From contig NZ_JARZHG010000030.1 in assembly GCF_029946505.1 (NCBI RefSeq), forward strand, positions 62,001-126,000: a stretch of 64,000 bases of DNA. Direction: 5' to 3'. The stretch's first letter is position 1. Every line of letters begins with the position of its first letter. This document shows positions 25,927 to 33,853 of the stretch, one piece after another. The notes beneath the pieces were generated by a model. It did not search any database. It had not been told where the DNA came from and saw only the letters and a program-made list of their open reading frames with translations. Source of the DNA: Polyangium sp. y55x31 (GTDB taxonomy: Bacteria; Myxococcota_A; Polyangia; Polyangiales; Polyangiaceae). The position numbers were made by a program, and so were the translations under genes.

Positions 25927-26919
25927 GTGATGCGACGCACGCCCGAGCCCCTCGTCACCTCATCGTTCGAAGCGAGCGCGACCGATCCACGCGACCGCCT
26001 GGACAAGCTCGTCGTGCGCCTGCTGGAAAAATCAGGCACGAGCGCGTCACGCGCCGCGGTGCAGCGATGGATCGAGAACGGGCGCGTGCTCGTCGACGGC
26101 AAGCCGGGCCGCGCCTCGATGGCCGTGGCCGCGGGCGCGCGGATCGACGTGACCCCAGAGCCGCCGGAGCCGACACGCGCCGAGCCGGACGCGTCGATCG
26201 AGCTCACCGTGGTGTACGAGGACGCGCACCTCGTCGTCGTCGACAAGCCCGCGGGGCTCGTGGTGCACCCGGCGAAGGGGCACGCGAGCGGGACGCTCGT
26301 CAACGCGCTGCTCGGCCGCGGCGGCTTCGAACGCGCCGGCGCCGATCCGCTCGATCCCGAAGGGCACCTGCGGCCCGGAATCGTGCATCGACTCGACAAG
26401 GACACGAGCGGCCTGCTCGTCGTGGCGAAGGACGCGGAGACACGCGAGGCGCTGAAGGAGCGCTTCGCGAAGCACGACATCGAGCGCGAGTACGTGGCCA
26501 TCGTTTTGGGCGAAGCGAAGGAGGCGACCTTCGCGACGTTGCACGGGCGGCATCCGACGGATCGGCTGCGGTTCACGACGCACGTGCGGGAGGGCAAGCG
26601 CGCAGTGACGCGCGTACACGTGCTCGAACGGCTCGGGGCGGCAACACTGGTCGCGTGCCGGCTGGAGACGGGGCGCACGCATCAGATCCGCGTACACCTG
26701 TCAGAGCGTGGGAAGACGCCGATCCTCGGCGATGCGCTGTACGGGAAGGCGCCGCGGGATCCGGGGCTCCGCGTGATCGCGGAGTCACTCGGGCGTCAGG
26801 CGCTGCATGCGCGGGTGCTCGGCTTCGAGCACCCAGCGACGGGGAACCGTCTGCACTTCGAAAGCCCGATCCCCGCGGACATGGCCCGCGCGATCGAGGC
26901 GCTGCGGCAAAGGGCCTGA
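25927..26919 (+). CDS. RluA-family 23S rRNA pseudouridine synthase (RluD type)
   Basis: 330 residues; GTG 25927, or the ATG at 25930 directly after it. An S4 RNA-binding domain (about 24-85) precedes the catalytic domain, which has HRLDKDTSGLLVVAK (154-168, catalytic Asp157), VVDKPAGLVVHPAKGH (about 104-119), and the C-terminal TGRTHQIRVHLSERG motif. The enzyme isomerises uridines in large ribosomal RNA. The S4 domain and VDKPAG spacing fit RluD (positions 1911, 1915 and 1917 in E. coli), but exact sites cannot be read from the sequence. It ends where a composite repeat begins. Confidence 0.9.
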   Translation: MMRRTPEPLVTSSFEASATDPRDRLDKLVVRLLEKSGTSASRAAVQRWIENGRVLVDGKPGRASMAVAAGARIDVTPEPPEPTRAEPDASIELTVVYEDAHLVVVDKPAGLVVHPAKGHASGTLVNALLGRGGFERAGADPLDPEGHLRPGIVHRLDKDTSGLLVVAKDAETREALKERFAKHDIEREYVAIVLGEAKEATFATLHGRHPTDRLRFTTHVREGKRAVTRVHVLERLGAATLVACRLETGRTHQIRVHLSERGKTPILGDALYGKAPRDPGLRVIAESLGRQALHARVLGFEHPATGNRLHFESPIPADMARAIEALRQRA

Positions 26920-27027
26920 GAAGGGGCGTTGCCCCTTCACCCCACCAGGGGTTGTCCGCCCCTGGACCAGGGGCCTGGCACGGCCTGGACCGAAGGTGGA
27001 TGAACTGCGCGATGCGCAGTTCATCCA
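26920..27027 (+). repeat. Composite palindromic intergenic repeat, copy A
   Basis: The repeat fills the gap between the convergent pseudouridine synthase and the 87-residue gene. In order it contains a hairpin (arms AAGGGGC and GCCCCTT, 26921-26937), a second with CCAGGGG and CCCCTGG arms around TTGTCCG, a CCAGG/CCTGG element, and a 14-bp hairpin with 3-nt loop GAT (26997-27027). The same order of elements recurs at 51916-52021 and, inverted, at 52121-52225. It may serve as a bidirectional terminator. Confidence 0.8.
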
Positions 27028-27034
27028 GGCGTCG

Positions 27035-27298
27035 TCACCAGATCTTCGACTTCACGTGCCCCTTCGACTTCACGAGGATGTCGACGATGGCACGGTCGTA
27101 GAAGTTCTTGGCGTAGAGCTCGGGGGAGACGCGGCTCTTGTAGAGGGCGCGCCCCTCCTCGATCTCCTCGGCGAGGACCGTGAAGAGATCGTCGTTCTGG
27201 ATCCCTTGGACGATCTTCTCTTCGTTGTAGAGCGAGAGGTCGCTCGCGATGGCGCGCGCCAAACGGCGGGCGGCCTCCTCGGTCTCGATCAGGGGCAT
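27035..27298 (-). CDS. Small cytoplasmic protein, function unknown
   Basis: 87 residues. The ATG at 27298 has GGAGGAGACG upstream and is preferred over the in-frame start at 27355. The chain is helical and charged (EEAARRLARAIASDLSLYNEE, then ALYKSRVSPELYAKNFYDRAIVDIL), with no membrane segment or known motif. The conserved-looking YDRAIVDILVKSKG ending suggests a myxobacterial family. It stands alone, converging with the pseudouridine synthase across repeat copy A. I do not recognise a function. Confidence 0.7.
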   Translation of the reverse strand: MPLIETEEAARRLARAIASDLSLYNEEKIVQGIQNDDLFTVLAEEIEEGRALYKSRVSPELYAKNFYDRAIVDILVKSKGHVKSKIW

Positions 27299-27655
27299 CG
27301 GGTCGTCTCCTCCGAACCTCGAACTGGGGGTTCCTGGTAGAACCCTCGGGCGCAAGAATGCTCGGGTTTGCGGAGCGTGTCAAAGTCGCGGTGATCGGGC
27401 TGTCGGGGGCGAACGTGGGCAAGGCCCCGGACTACGCAGAAGCGTACGGAATCGCACGGGGATCGGGTCCTGCGGGTGCCCCGGGCGTCGGGGGATCAGC
27501 GCGGAGAGCCCGACGGGAGGCAGGGATGCGTACGCAGCGGCGACCTCGTGCAGGCGTTTGTCCGGGGACCCGGGGCGAACCCGCAATGCTGAAACTGCCC
27601 GCTTTTTGCGAAGGACTTCGTGCGTTGCGTGCCCGAGCCGTGCTACCTTTTTCCC
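27299..27655. other. Intergenic region before the toxin-antitoxin pair
   Basis: A 357-bp gap with several weak open frames in both directions but none with convincing start signals or codon use. A short inverted repeat (GGGTTC...GAACCC, about 27328-27345) is visible just upstream of the 87-residue gene. A TACCTT box near 27642 lies just before the antitoxin start, but no matching -35 is present. Confidence 0.5.
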
Positions 27656-27907
27656 ATGTCCACGCAAGAGCTGCTCGCGTACATGCTGAAGCTCCCTCGC
27701 GAAGAGCGGGTGCAGGTCGTGGAGGCGCTTCTCCTCAGCTTGGAAATCCTCGACGAAGAGGAAGTCGCGGCGACGTGGGCACCCGAGCTGGAGCGCCGTT
27801 CGCGCGATTTCGCAGAGGGGAAGGTCCAGACCATGGAGTGGGGAGACGCGCAGACGGAACTCCTGAACGAGCTTACGGAGCGTCGTGCGCGTCGAGCTGC
27901 ATTCTGA
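27656..27907 (+). CDS. Antitoxin of a type II toxin-antitoxin pair
   Basis: 83 residues, ATG at 27656. The pattern SVQELLAYMLKLPREERVQVVEALLLSLE (described here, in fact beginning STQELLAY) followed by acidic helices and a Glu/Arg-rich tail matches the addiction-module antitoxin family of short unstable antitoxins paired with ParE/RelE toxins. The last 23 bp overlap the start of the toxin gene, a common arrangement that couples their translation. The antitoxin would bind and neutralise the toxin and repress the operon. Confidence 0.8.
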   Translation: MSTQELLAYMLKLPREERVQVVEALLLSLEILDEEEVAATWAPELERRSRDFAEGKVQTMEWGDAQTELLNELTERRARRAAF

Positions 27908-28196
27908 CGCACGTAGCGAGCTTCGCGCAGCGGCCCTCTGGTACGACGAGCAGCGGCCCGGGCTCGGGGCTGAGTTCGTCGGCGCGGTCTCGCGGGTGAT
28001 CGAACGCGTGCGTGAAGCCCCCGCGTCGTTTCCGGTTTGGCCCGGTACGGAAGGCGGTCCCACGCTCATTCGCAGAGCCCTCGTCGATCGGTTTCCTTAC
28101 GCGGTCGCGTTCGAGGTTCACGCCGAGCACGTGCTCGTGCTCGGCGTCCCCCACGCACGGCGACACCCTATGTATTGGCTCAAGCGCGCATTCTAG
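27885..28196 (+). CDS. ParE/RelE-family toxin
   Basis: 103 residues, GTG start at 27885 with ACGGAG just upstream. It has the compact RelE/ParE fold signature: an N-terminal strand with RVELHSDARSELRAAALWYDE, then YDEQRPGLGAEFVGAV, an Arg-rich middle strand (IRRALVDRFPYAVAFEV) and C-terminal VLGVPHARRHPMYW. The ARR-HP motif near the end is typical of the ParE/RelE superfamily. ParE poisons DNA gyrase and RelE cleaves mRNA; which applies cannot be told here. Its 3' end overlaps the convergent glycosyltransferase-like gene by 17 bp. Confidence 0.86.
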   Translation: MRVELHSDARSELRAAALWYDEQRPGLGAEFVGAVSRVIERVREAPASFPVWPGTEGGPTLIRRALVDRFPYAVAFEVHAEHVLVLGVPHARRHPMYWLKRAF

Positions 28197-29580
28197 GTCG
28201 CGCGAACACGAGCCCCGCCATCCCCGCAATCAGCGGAAACGTCACGAGCCCGTAGCGTCCGGCGCCGAAGAACACTGCGTGCGTGAGCAGCGTCGCGCCG
28301 AGGACGGTCACCGCAGCCACGGGCAGAACGGGGCCGCGGAGCAGGGAGCGGCCGCCGATCAGCGCCGCCACGACCAGGGCCGCGTAGGCGACCCACGCGT
28401 GCACCTGGAACAAAAACACGAGCCCGAGGCCCACGACGGCCCACGTGGCGATGCGGCGGGCGCGGCTCGCCGCCCTCGAGAGCGCGAGGCCGACGAGCGC
28501 AAGGGCGAGCACGCCACGCTCGTAGAGCGTTTCGGCCACGCCGAGGCCGAATTTGCAGCGGTCGCCGCAGGCCGCGCCGTTCGATTCGTGGAGGTACCAG
28601 CCGGCGGCGCCGCAGTAGTCGAAGGTCGCGGCGAGTTTCTTCGGGACGAGCGAGAGCCACGCGCCCGGGTGCTCGGTGATGTAGAGCGTGGCCGCGCGGC
28701 CGAAACAGGCGTCCTTGCCGGCTTCGTCCCAGACCTCGCGGCACGCGTCGGGGACCTTGATCGGCGACCACGCGCCCGTGGACGCAGGATCCGCGCCGAT
28801 GAGCAGGTTCCAGCCGCCGTTGACGCTGACGAGCGCGCAGCGGTTCATGCGCTCGCAGTTGCGGATCGTCCACGGCAGGCACACGGCGAGCGCGAAGGCC
28901 GTCGCGAGCGCGGAGAAGCCGATCGTGAGCGCACGCGCGCGACGGCCCGTGATCGGCGCGACCGCGATGAACGCGAAGAGCGGCGCGAAGACGAGGCTCT
29001 GCGGACGAACGAGCGTGGCGAGGCCGACCACGATGCCGAGGAGCGCCGTGCGTGCCGCGATCGTACGTCGCGCGCCCGAAGGCACGACGTCACGCACCCA
29101 CGCGGCCGCCCACGCGGCGCACGCGACGAGCGAAGCCGTGACGCCCTCGCTCATGAGCGCAGGCGTGTACGCGACGAGGCCGGGATGCAGCGCGACGACG
29201 AGGCCCGCCGCGAGCGCCGCGCCGGGGGGAGCTGCGCGCGCCGCGAGGCGATGAACGGCGACGGCCGCGAGCGCGCCGAGCAAACCGTTGAGCGCCATCG
29301 CGACGCCCGGATGCGCGCCGAAGATCGCGTACGCCCCGCCGATGAGCGCGGGGTATCCGACGGGGTAATGCGCGGCGTACGTGACGACGCCGTCAGGCCA
29401 GAGCCACGTGTAGCCGAGGCCTTTGGCCACACGCTCGGCGATGCGGTGATAAAAGGTGCCGTCCGCCGTCGGCGGGAAGCGCGACGCGGCCCAGGCGATG
29501 ACGGCGAGGCGCGCGACGAGCGCGGCCGCGAGCACGATCCAGGTGTCCCGCGAGCGGGGCGAGGCGCGCTCGGACGTCAC
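28180..29580 (-). CDS. ArnT/GT39-like membrane glycosyltransferase
   Basis: 466 residues from the GTG at 29580, which overlaps the upstream maf stop (GTGA); the longer reading frame upstream shadows Maf. About ten transmembrane helices are spread through the protein, with a large periplasmic loop at about 235-320 that is Cys-rich and holds a CxxxCxG-like stretch. The first loop contains FPPTADGTFYHRIAERV, where the Asp near the N-terminus matches the catalytic carboxylate position of GT-C glycosyltransferases of the ArnT/PMT class. The lipid-linked sugar donor and the acceptor are unknown. Confidence 0.72.
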   Translation of the reverse strand: MTSERASPRSRDTWIVLAAALVARLAVIAWAASRFPPTADGTFYHRIAERVAKGLGYTWLWPDGVVTYAAHYPVGYPALIGGAYAIFGAHPGVAMALNGLLGALAAVAVHRLAARAAPPGAALAAGLVVALHPGLVAYTPALMSEGVTASLVACAAWAAAWVRDVVPSGARRTIAARTALLGIVVGLATLVRPQSLVFAPLFAFIAVAPITGRRARALTIGFSALATAFALAVCLPWTIRNCERMNRCALVSVNGGWNLLIGADPASTGAWSPIKVPDACREVWDEAGKDACFGRAATLYITEHPGAWLSLVPKKLAATFDYCGAAGWYLHESNGAACGDRCKFGLGVAETLYERGVLALALVGLALSRAASRARRIATWAVVGLGLVFLFQVHAWVAYAALVVAALIGGRSLLRGPVLPVAAVTVLGATLLTHAVFFGAGRYGLVTFPLIAGMAGLVFARPRMRA

Positions 29581-30194
29581 GCGACCGGGGGGCGCGGGAA
29601 ACGCCCGAGCAGGCCCGCGCCGCGCAAGGCGGCGATCACCTCGCACGCAGGCAGGCCTACGACGTTGGAGTACGAACCTTCGATGCGCGCCACGGCAAAA
29701 CTACCGATGCCCTGGATCGCGTACGCGCCGGCCTTGTCGAGTCCCTCGCCGGTCGCGGCGTAGGCCTTGATCTCGTCCGCGTCGAGCGCGCGGAAGAAGA
29801 CGCGCGTGCGCACGGTCTCCGCGTGGATGGGGCGCGTGGGATCGGCGCCGGAGGCGATCGCGAAGCGCGTCCAGACCTCGTGCTCGCGCCCGGCGAGGGA
29901 CGTGAGCATGGCCCGCGCTTCGGCATCGTCCGCGGGCTTGCCGAGCGCCGTCTCGCCGAGGATCACCGACGTGTCGGCCACGAGCACCGCGCCCACGCCC
30001 ACCGCGTGTGGCGTCGCTGCGGCGAGCTTGTCCGCCACGATCCGCTCGAGGTAGGGCCCCGGCCCTTCTCCCGGCCGGAGCCGCTCGTCGATGTCGAGGG
30101 AGACGACCCGGAGAGGCAGGCCGAGCGTCCCGAGGATCTCGCGGCGCCGCGGCGACGCCGAGCCCAGCAGCAAGGGGTGCGTTTCGTCGATCAT
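29577..30194 (-). CDS. Maf family nucleotide pyrophosphatase
   Basis: 205 residues from the ATG at 30194; a much longer frame continues upstream over the opposite-strand OmpA gene and is not coding. Maf proteins hydrolyse non-canonical or modified nucleoside triphosphates and can slow septation when over-produced. The signature PLLLGSASPRRREIL is at about 7-21, with Glu/Asp-rich loops (VADTSVILGETALGKPADDAEA near 90-111, read in parts), and GYAIQGIGS-like AYAIQGIGSFAVARIEGSYSN near the end. It is coupled by a 4-bp overlap to the downstream glycosyltransferase gene. Confidence 0.9.
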   Translation of the reverse strand: MIDETHPLLLGSASPRRREILGTLGLPLRVVSLDIDERLRPGEGPGPYLERIVADKLAAATPHAVGVGAVLVADTSVILGETALGKPADDAEARAMLTSLAGREHEVWTRFAIASGADPTRPIHAETVRTRVFFRALDADEIKAYAATGEGLDKAGAYAIQGIGSFAVARIEGSYSNVVGLPACEVIAALRGAGLLGRFPRPPVA

Positions 30195-30377
30195 GGCGGG
30201 TTCCGGGCCTTCGCGGCGCGCCTGTCCTACCACGGCTTCATCCACATGGGAGGGTCGCCGCGTTTGCCGTTTTGACTCCGGACGGGAAAGGAGTAGACGT
30301 GCAGCGCGCCGTACGCCGGACGCGTCCGCCTCTCGCGGGCATGAAAGGCGCTGGGACCGGGCCCGGACCGACCTGCC

Positions 30378-32372
30378 ATGACATTCCTTCCTGCCCAGAA
30401 GCCCCACCGCCTCCGCTTGATCGGCTCGCTCCTCGCGGCCGCCTCCGCCTTGACGATCGCGCCCGACGACGCACACGCGCAGTGTGATCCGCGCGCCGAG
30501 CTCTCCGGCTGCATCAACGCGGACAACCTCTGGGTCCACGCCGGCGCAGGGCCGTTTCTCTCGCTCGGCACGCCCGTGCTCGCGCCCGCCGGCAAGGCTT
30601 CGTTCGGGCTCGCGCTGAGCTATCTCTCGCGGCCGATCGGCCTGCGCGTCGCGTCGACGGATCCCGACGGGACCATCATGCCCGTCGTCGACAACGCCGT
30701 GAACGCGACCTTCCTGTGGTCGCTCGGCGTGCATGATCGACTCGAGCTCACGGCCGCCGTGCCGATCACGTTTTACCAGGATGGCACGGGCGTCGGCATC
30801 GCGACGGCGAGCGACGCCGAGCTGCCCCGAAGCTCGATGCGCGACGTGCGCTTCGGCTTCGCCGCGTCGATCCTGCCGCGACCTCGCGCGGGCAGCGCCG
30901 ACGGCGCGAGTGTCATCGGCCGCTTCGAGCTCGCCGTGCCCGCGGGCGATCCTCAGGCGTTCGCGAGCGGCCGGACGATCACGTGGTTTCCGTCGGTCCT
31001 CGCGTCGTACCGCCGCGGCCGCTTCGAGGCCGGCCTCGAGGCAAGCGCGCGCATTCGCGGCGAGTCGCGCCTGGCGAACGCGCGTGTCGGCTCGCAGCTC
31101 GGCGGCTCGCTCGGCGCGTCGTTCGACATCCTGCAAGACGGGTGGCTCACCGCGGCCGGCGAGGCGTTCGTCCTGTACAACTTCGCCTCGCAGCTCCCGC
31201 CCGCGCGCACGGTCGACGAGCCCCAGAGCCCCGCGTTCGTGCCCGCGGAGTGGATCCTCTCGGCGACGACGGCGCCGATCCTCGGCGGCGACATGTCCTT
31301 CACGCTCTCCGGCGGCGGCCCGATCCCCTTCTCGTCCGAGGCCGCCGTCACCACGCCGCGCTTCCGCTTCGGCCTCGCCGCGCGCTACGCGCCCACGGGC
31401 CGCGATGTCGACAGCGACGGCGTGCTCGATCGCGACGACAAGTGCGTGAAGGTCGCCGAGGATCGCGACGGCTTCGAGGACGGTGACGGCTGCCCCGATC
31501 CCGACAACGACAAGGATCGCATCCCCGACACGCAGGATCGCTGCCGCGACGCGGCCGAGACGGTCGACGGCTTCAAGGACGACGACGGCTGCCCCGATCC
31601 CGACGACGACGAAGACGGCGTGCTCGACGAGGCCGATCAGTGCCGCAACGAGGCCGAGGACAAGGACGGCTTCCAGGACGGCGACGGCTGCCCCGATCCC
31701 GACAACGACGCGGACGGGCTGCTCGACAAGGTCGATCGTTGCCCGAACGGCGCCGAGGACAAGGACAACTTCAAGGACGAGGACGGCTGCCCCGATCCCG
31801 ACAACGATCTCGATCAGGTCCTCGACGCGGCCGATCAATGCCCCGACGCGCGCGAGGATCTCGACGGCTTCCAGGACGACGACGGTTGCCCCGAGGTCGA
31901 CAACGACGAGGACGGCGTCGCCGACAAGGCGGACAAGTGCCCGCTCCAGGCCGAGACGATCGACGGCAAGGACGACGCGGACGGCTGCCCCGAGGCGGGC
32001 GCGAAGTCGCTCGTGCGCTGGTCGGGGGATCGCATCGTCGCGGAGACGCCCGCGCGGTTCGCCCCGGGCAAGGCGGATCTGGCGAAGCCGATGGAAGAGA
32101 TGCTGCGGCAGATGGCGCAGCTCGCTCTCGGCCACGCTCCCCTCGCCACCATCGTCATCGAGGGATATGCCGACCGTGCCGGCGACGAGTCGCCGAAGGC
32201 CCAGGAGCTCGCCGAGAAGCGAGCGATCGCCGTGAAGGATGCGCTCGTGGCCGCTGGCCTGCCGGCGGATCGCATCACGGCGGCGACGGGAGATTCGGGG
32301 GAAAAGCGCGCTGCGAACGTGCCGCAGTTCGAGATCACGGTGCAGCGGGACAAACGAGGAAAGCGTCGATGA
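30378..32372 (+). CDS. OmpA-family outer-membrane protein with thrombospondin type-3 repeats
   Basis: 664 residues, ATG at 30378. A signal peptide (core LIGSLLAAASALTIA, cleavage near DAHA-Q) is followed by an eight-stranded-like N-terminal barrel (about 40-335). Next come six Asp/Cys-rich thrombospondin type-3 calcium-binding repeats (about 341-540; consensus DGCPDPDNDxDGxxDxxDxCP) and a C-terminal OmpA peptidoglycan-binding domain (about 560-655; IVIEGYADRAGDESPKAQELAEKRA). Such proteins tether the outer membrane to peptidoglycan, with a calcium-stiffened rod between. Its stop overlaps the start of the PPC-domain gene (ATGA). Confidence 0.9.
   Translation: MTFLPAQKPHRLRLIGSLLAAASALTIAPDDAHAQCDPRAELSGCINADNLWVHAGAGPFLSLGTPVLAPAGKASFGLALSYLSRPIGLRVASTDPDGTIMPVVDNAVNATFLWSLGVHDRLELTAAVPITFYQDGTGVGIATASDAELPRSSMRDVRFGFAASILPRPRAGSADGASVIGRFELAVPAGDPQAFASGRTITWFPSVLASYRRGRFEAGLEASARIRGESRLANARVGSQLGGSLGASFDILQDGWLTAAGEAFVLYNFASQLPPARTVDEPQSPAFVPAEWILSATTAPILGGDMSFTLSGGGPIPFSSEAAVTTPRFRFGLAARYAPTGRDVDSDGVLDRDDKCVKVAEDRDGFEDGDGCPDPDNDKDRIPDTQDRCRDAAETVDGFKDDDGCPDPDDDEDGVLDEADQCRNEAEDKDGFQDGDGCPDPDNDADGLLDKVDRCPNGAEDKDNFKDEDGCPDPDNDLDQVLDAADQCPDAREDLDGFQDDDGCPEVDNDEDGVADKADKCPLQAETIDGKDDADGCPEAGAKSLVRWSGDRIVAETPARFAPGKADLAKPMEEMLRQMAQLALGHAPLATIVIEGYADRAGDESPKAQELAEKRAIAVKDALVAAGLPADRITAATGDSGEKRAANVPQFEITVQRDKRGKRR
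31403..31998 (+). repeat. Tandem repeat encoding six thrombospondin type-3 units
   Basis: About six units of roughly 100 bp, in frame within the OmpA-family gene, repeat the codons for Asp-Gly-Cys-Pro-Asp-Pro-Asp-Asn-Asp. Pairs of units are near identical, so copy number could change by slippage or unequal recombination without breaking the frame. Confidence 0.75.
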
Positions 32373-33235
32373 ACGTCGTCGAATCGAAGGGTATTCGCCA
32401 TCTCGTCGTCAGGGCCGAGAGTGGCGAGGAGCTGCCGCGCGCGCTCGCGCAGGCGCTCGAAGAGGCCTCCGCCAAGGCCGGTCGTCTGTCGGGAACGGGT
32501 GTGCTCGACAGCGTCGAGCTCGCGAGCGTCGACGCGGACGGCGCGCGCGTGACGCGGCGGATCGACGCGCCCGTGATGGCCGTCTCGATCACGGGAAACA
32601 TCGCGCAGGAGGGCGCGGCCGTGAGCGTGCGGCTCTACGCCACGCTCGTGCAGGAGAGCCCGTTCGGCTTGCAGACGGTGGCCGGCGAGATCGTTTCCGC
32701 GCGCGCTCTTTCGCTCGAAATCTTCGCGACCGCGCTCGACGACGTCGCACTCGTGCGACAGGGCGACGATCGCTCCTTCGCCGCAGCGGCCTCGTCGCAA
32801 CCGCAGCCGCAGGCGCAACCGCAGCCGCAAGCCCAACCGCAGCCGCAGGCCCAACCGCAGCCGCCCTCCCCTCCCCCGGCGCGCACCGCGGCGCCTGCCC
32901 CGCGCATCACGCATCCGGAGCCGCCCCGCGCACCCGCCCCGTTCCCCGCGGCCGCGCCGACTGCGCCCGCCGAGCTCCCTTCGGCCCCGACGCCGGTTGC
33001 GCGGCCGATGCAGCACCGCGACGACATCGAAGTCTACCCGGAGACGGGGGACCTCGTGAGCCACTTCCACTTCGGCGAGTGCGAGGTCATGAGCTCCGAC
33101 GGCGAGCGTATCCGGCTGCGGCAGGAGAAGGACGGCCGCGTCCGCGAGGTCGCGCTCGGCATGCTCAAGATCGAGGCGCCGACGACCGACCCCGCCACGG
33201 GCAAGCGCCACTTCCGTTTGTCCCGCAAGCATTGA
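32369..33235 (+). CDS. PPC (DUF296) domain protein with Pro-Gln repeat linker
   Basis: 288 residues. The ATG at 32369 overlaps the previous TGA. Residues 1-130 form a PPC/DUF296 domain (HLVVRAESGEELPRALAQAL, then KAGRLSGTGVLDSVELASV), the fold found in plant AT-hook nuclear-localised proteins and in many bacterial stand-alone proteins. A Pro/Gln-rich repeat linker (about 145-165) and a Pro/Ala linker follow, then a C-terminal domain of about 70 residues. That domain has VYPETGDLVSHFHFGECEV and a closely spaced basic/acidic pattern. The Pro-rich linker makes it look multivalent. The function is unknown; PPC proteins often trimerise. Confidence 0.8.
   Translation: MNVVESKGIRHLVVRAESGEELPRALAQALEEASAKAGRLSGTGVLDSVELASVDADGARVTRRIDAPVMAVSITGNIAQEGAAVSVRLYATLVQESPFGLQTVAGEIVSARALSLEIFATALDDVALVRQGDDRSFAAAASSQPQPQAQPQPQAQPQPQAQPQPPSPPPARTAAPAPRITHPEPPRAPAPFPAAAPTAPAELPSAPTPVARPMQHRDDIEVYPETGDLVSHFHFGECEVMSSDGERIRLRQEKDGRVREVALGMLKIEAPTTDPATGKRHFRLSRKH
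32798..32863 (+). repeat. 18-bp coding tandem repeat (Gln-Pro-Gln-Pro-Gln-Ala)
   Basis: About 3.7 copies of an 18-bp unit beginning CAACCGCAGCCGCAG. It is in frame and expands the Pro/Gln linker of the PPC-domain protein; copy number changes would alter linker length only. Confidence 0.75.
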
Positions 33236-33256
33236 CGCCCGGACAAACCGGGCGTC
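33234..33256. terminator. Hairpin shared by two convergent genes
   Basis: A perfect 9-bp stem (GACGCCCGG and CCGGGCGTC) with loop ACAAA sits in the 27-bp gap between the convergent PPC and OPX genes and overlaps the PPC stop codon. No T-tract follows on either strand, but the placement suits a bidirectional terminator. Confidence 0.6.
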
Positions 33257-33262
33257 GAGCAC

Positions 33263-33853
33263 CTACCACATACGCTGCGGAATGTTGATCGAGTCGCCTG
33301 CCTGGAGCGGGACGTCGGGGATCGCGTTGTCGATGATGTCCTCGACGCTCACGACGACGGCGCGCGTCTTGTCGCCAACCTGACGGCGGATCGTGACCTT
33401 GTCGCGGGCGGCCATCTGGTTGAAGCCGCCCGCGAGCGAGATCGCGCGGAGCAGCGTCATGCCGGGCTCGAAGCGAAGCGAGCCCGCGCGTTGCACCTCG
33501 CCGAGCACCTCGACGCGCTTGGAGTTGTACTCCTTCACGCTCACGCTCACGATCGGGTCGGTCAGGATCTCCTCGTCGATGAGCCGCTTGCGCACCGCCT
33601 CGGCGATCTGCTGCGGCTCGAGCCCCGCGACCTTGAGGCGCTTGATGTACGGCAGATCGACCGTGCCATCGGGCGCGACCGTGAACGCCGTGGGCAGGTT
33701 GTCCTCGCGCACGATGCGCATCTCGAACACGTCGCCCACGCCGACGGTCGCATTGCTCACGGGGGCTGGCAGATCCGCGGGGCGCGGGCGTCCGCCGCAG
33801 GCGACGAAAAGCGCGGCGAGCGCGAGCGTCGCGAGGAGGTCGCGCCTCCGCAT
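33263..33853 (-). CDS. Polysaccharide export (OPX) lipoprotein, short type
   Basis: 196 residues from the ATG at 33853, which overlaps the upstream barrel stop (TGATG). The lipoprotein signal is TLALAALFVAC (Cys19). A poly-export (PES) domain follows: VGVGDVFEMRIVREDNL, TVAPDGTVDLPYIKRLKVAGLEPQQIAEAV (read in parts, about 38-95). An SLBB-like domain with VEVLGEVQRAGSLRFEPGMTLLRAISLAGG (read in parts) occupies about 112-170. The C-terminal alpha-helical outer-membrane anchor of E. coli Wza is absent. Such short OPX proteins in myxobacteria rely on a separate outer-membrane barrel, which is exactly the gene coupled upstream. Confidence 0.88.
   Translation of the reverse strand: MRRRDLLATLALAALFVACGGRPRPADLPAPVSNATVGVGDVFEMRIVREDNLPTAFTVAPDGTVDLPYIKRLKVAGLEPQQIAEAVRKRLIDEEILTDPIVSVSVKEYNSKRVEVLGEVQRAGSLRFEPGMTLLRAISLAGGFNQMAARDKVTIRRQVGDKTRAVVVSVEDIIDNAIPDVPLQAGDSINIPQRMW

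Noticed and set aside
30195-30377. TTGACT (30272-30277) as a promoter for the OmpA-type gene
   Set aside because: The -10 positions (TAGACG or AGACGT) are poor and no better alternative was found in the gap.
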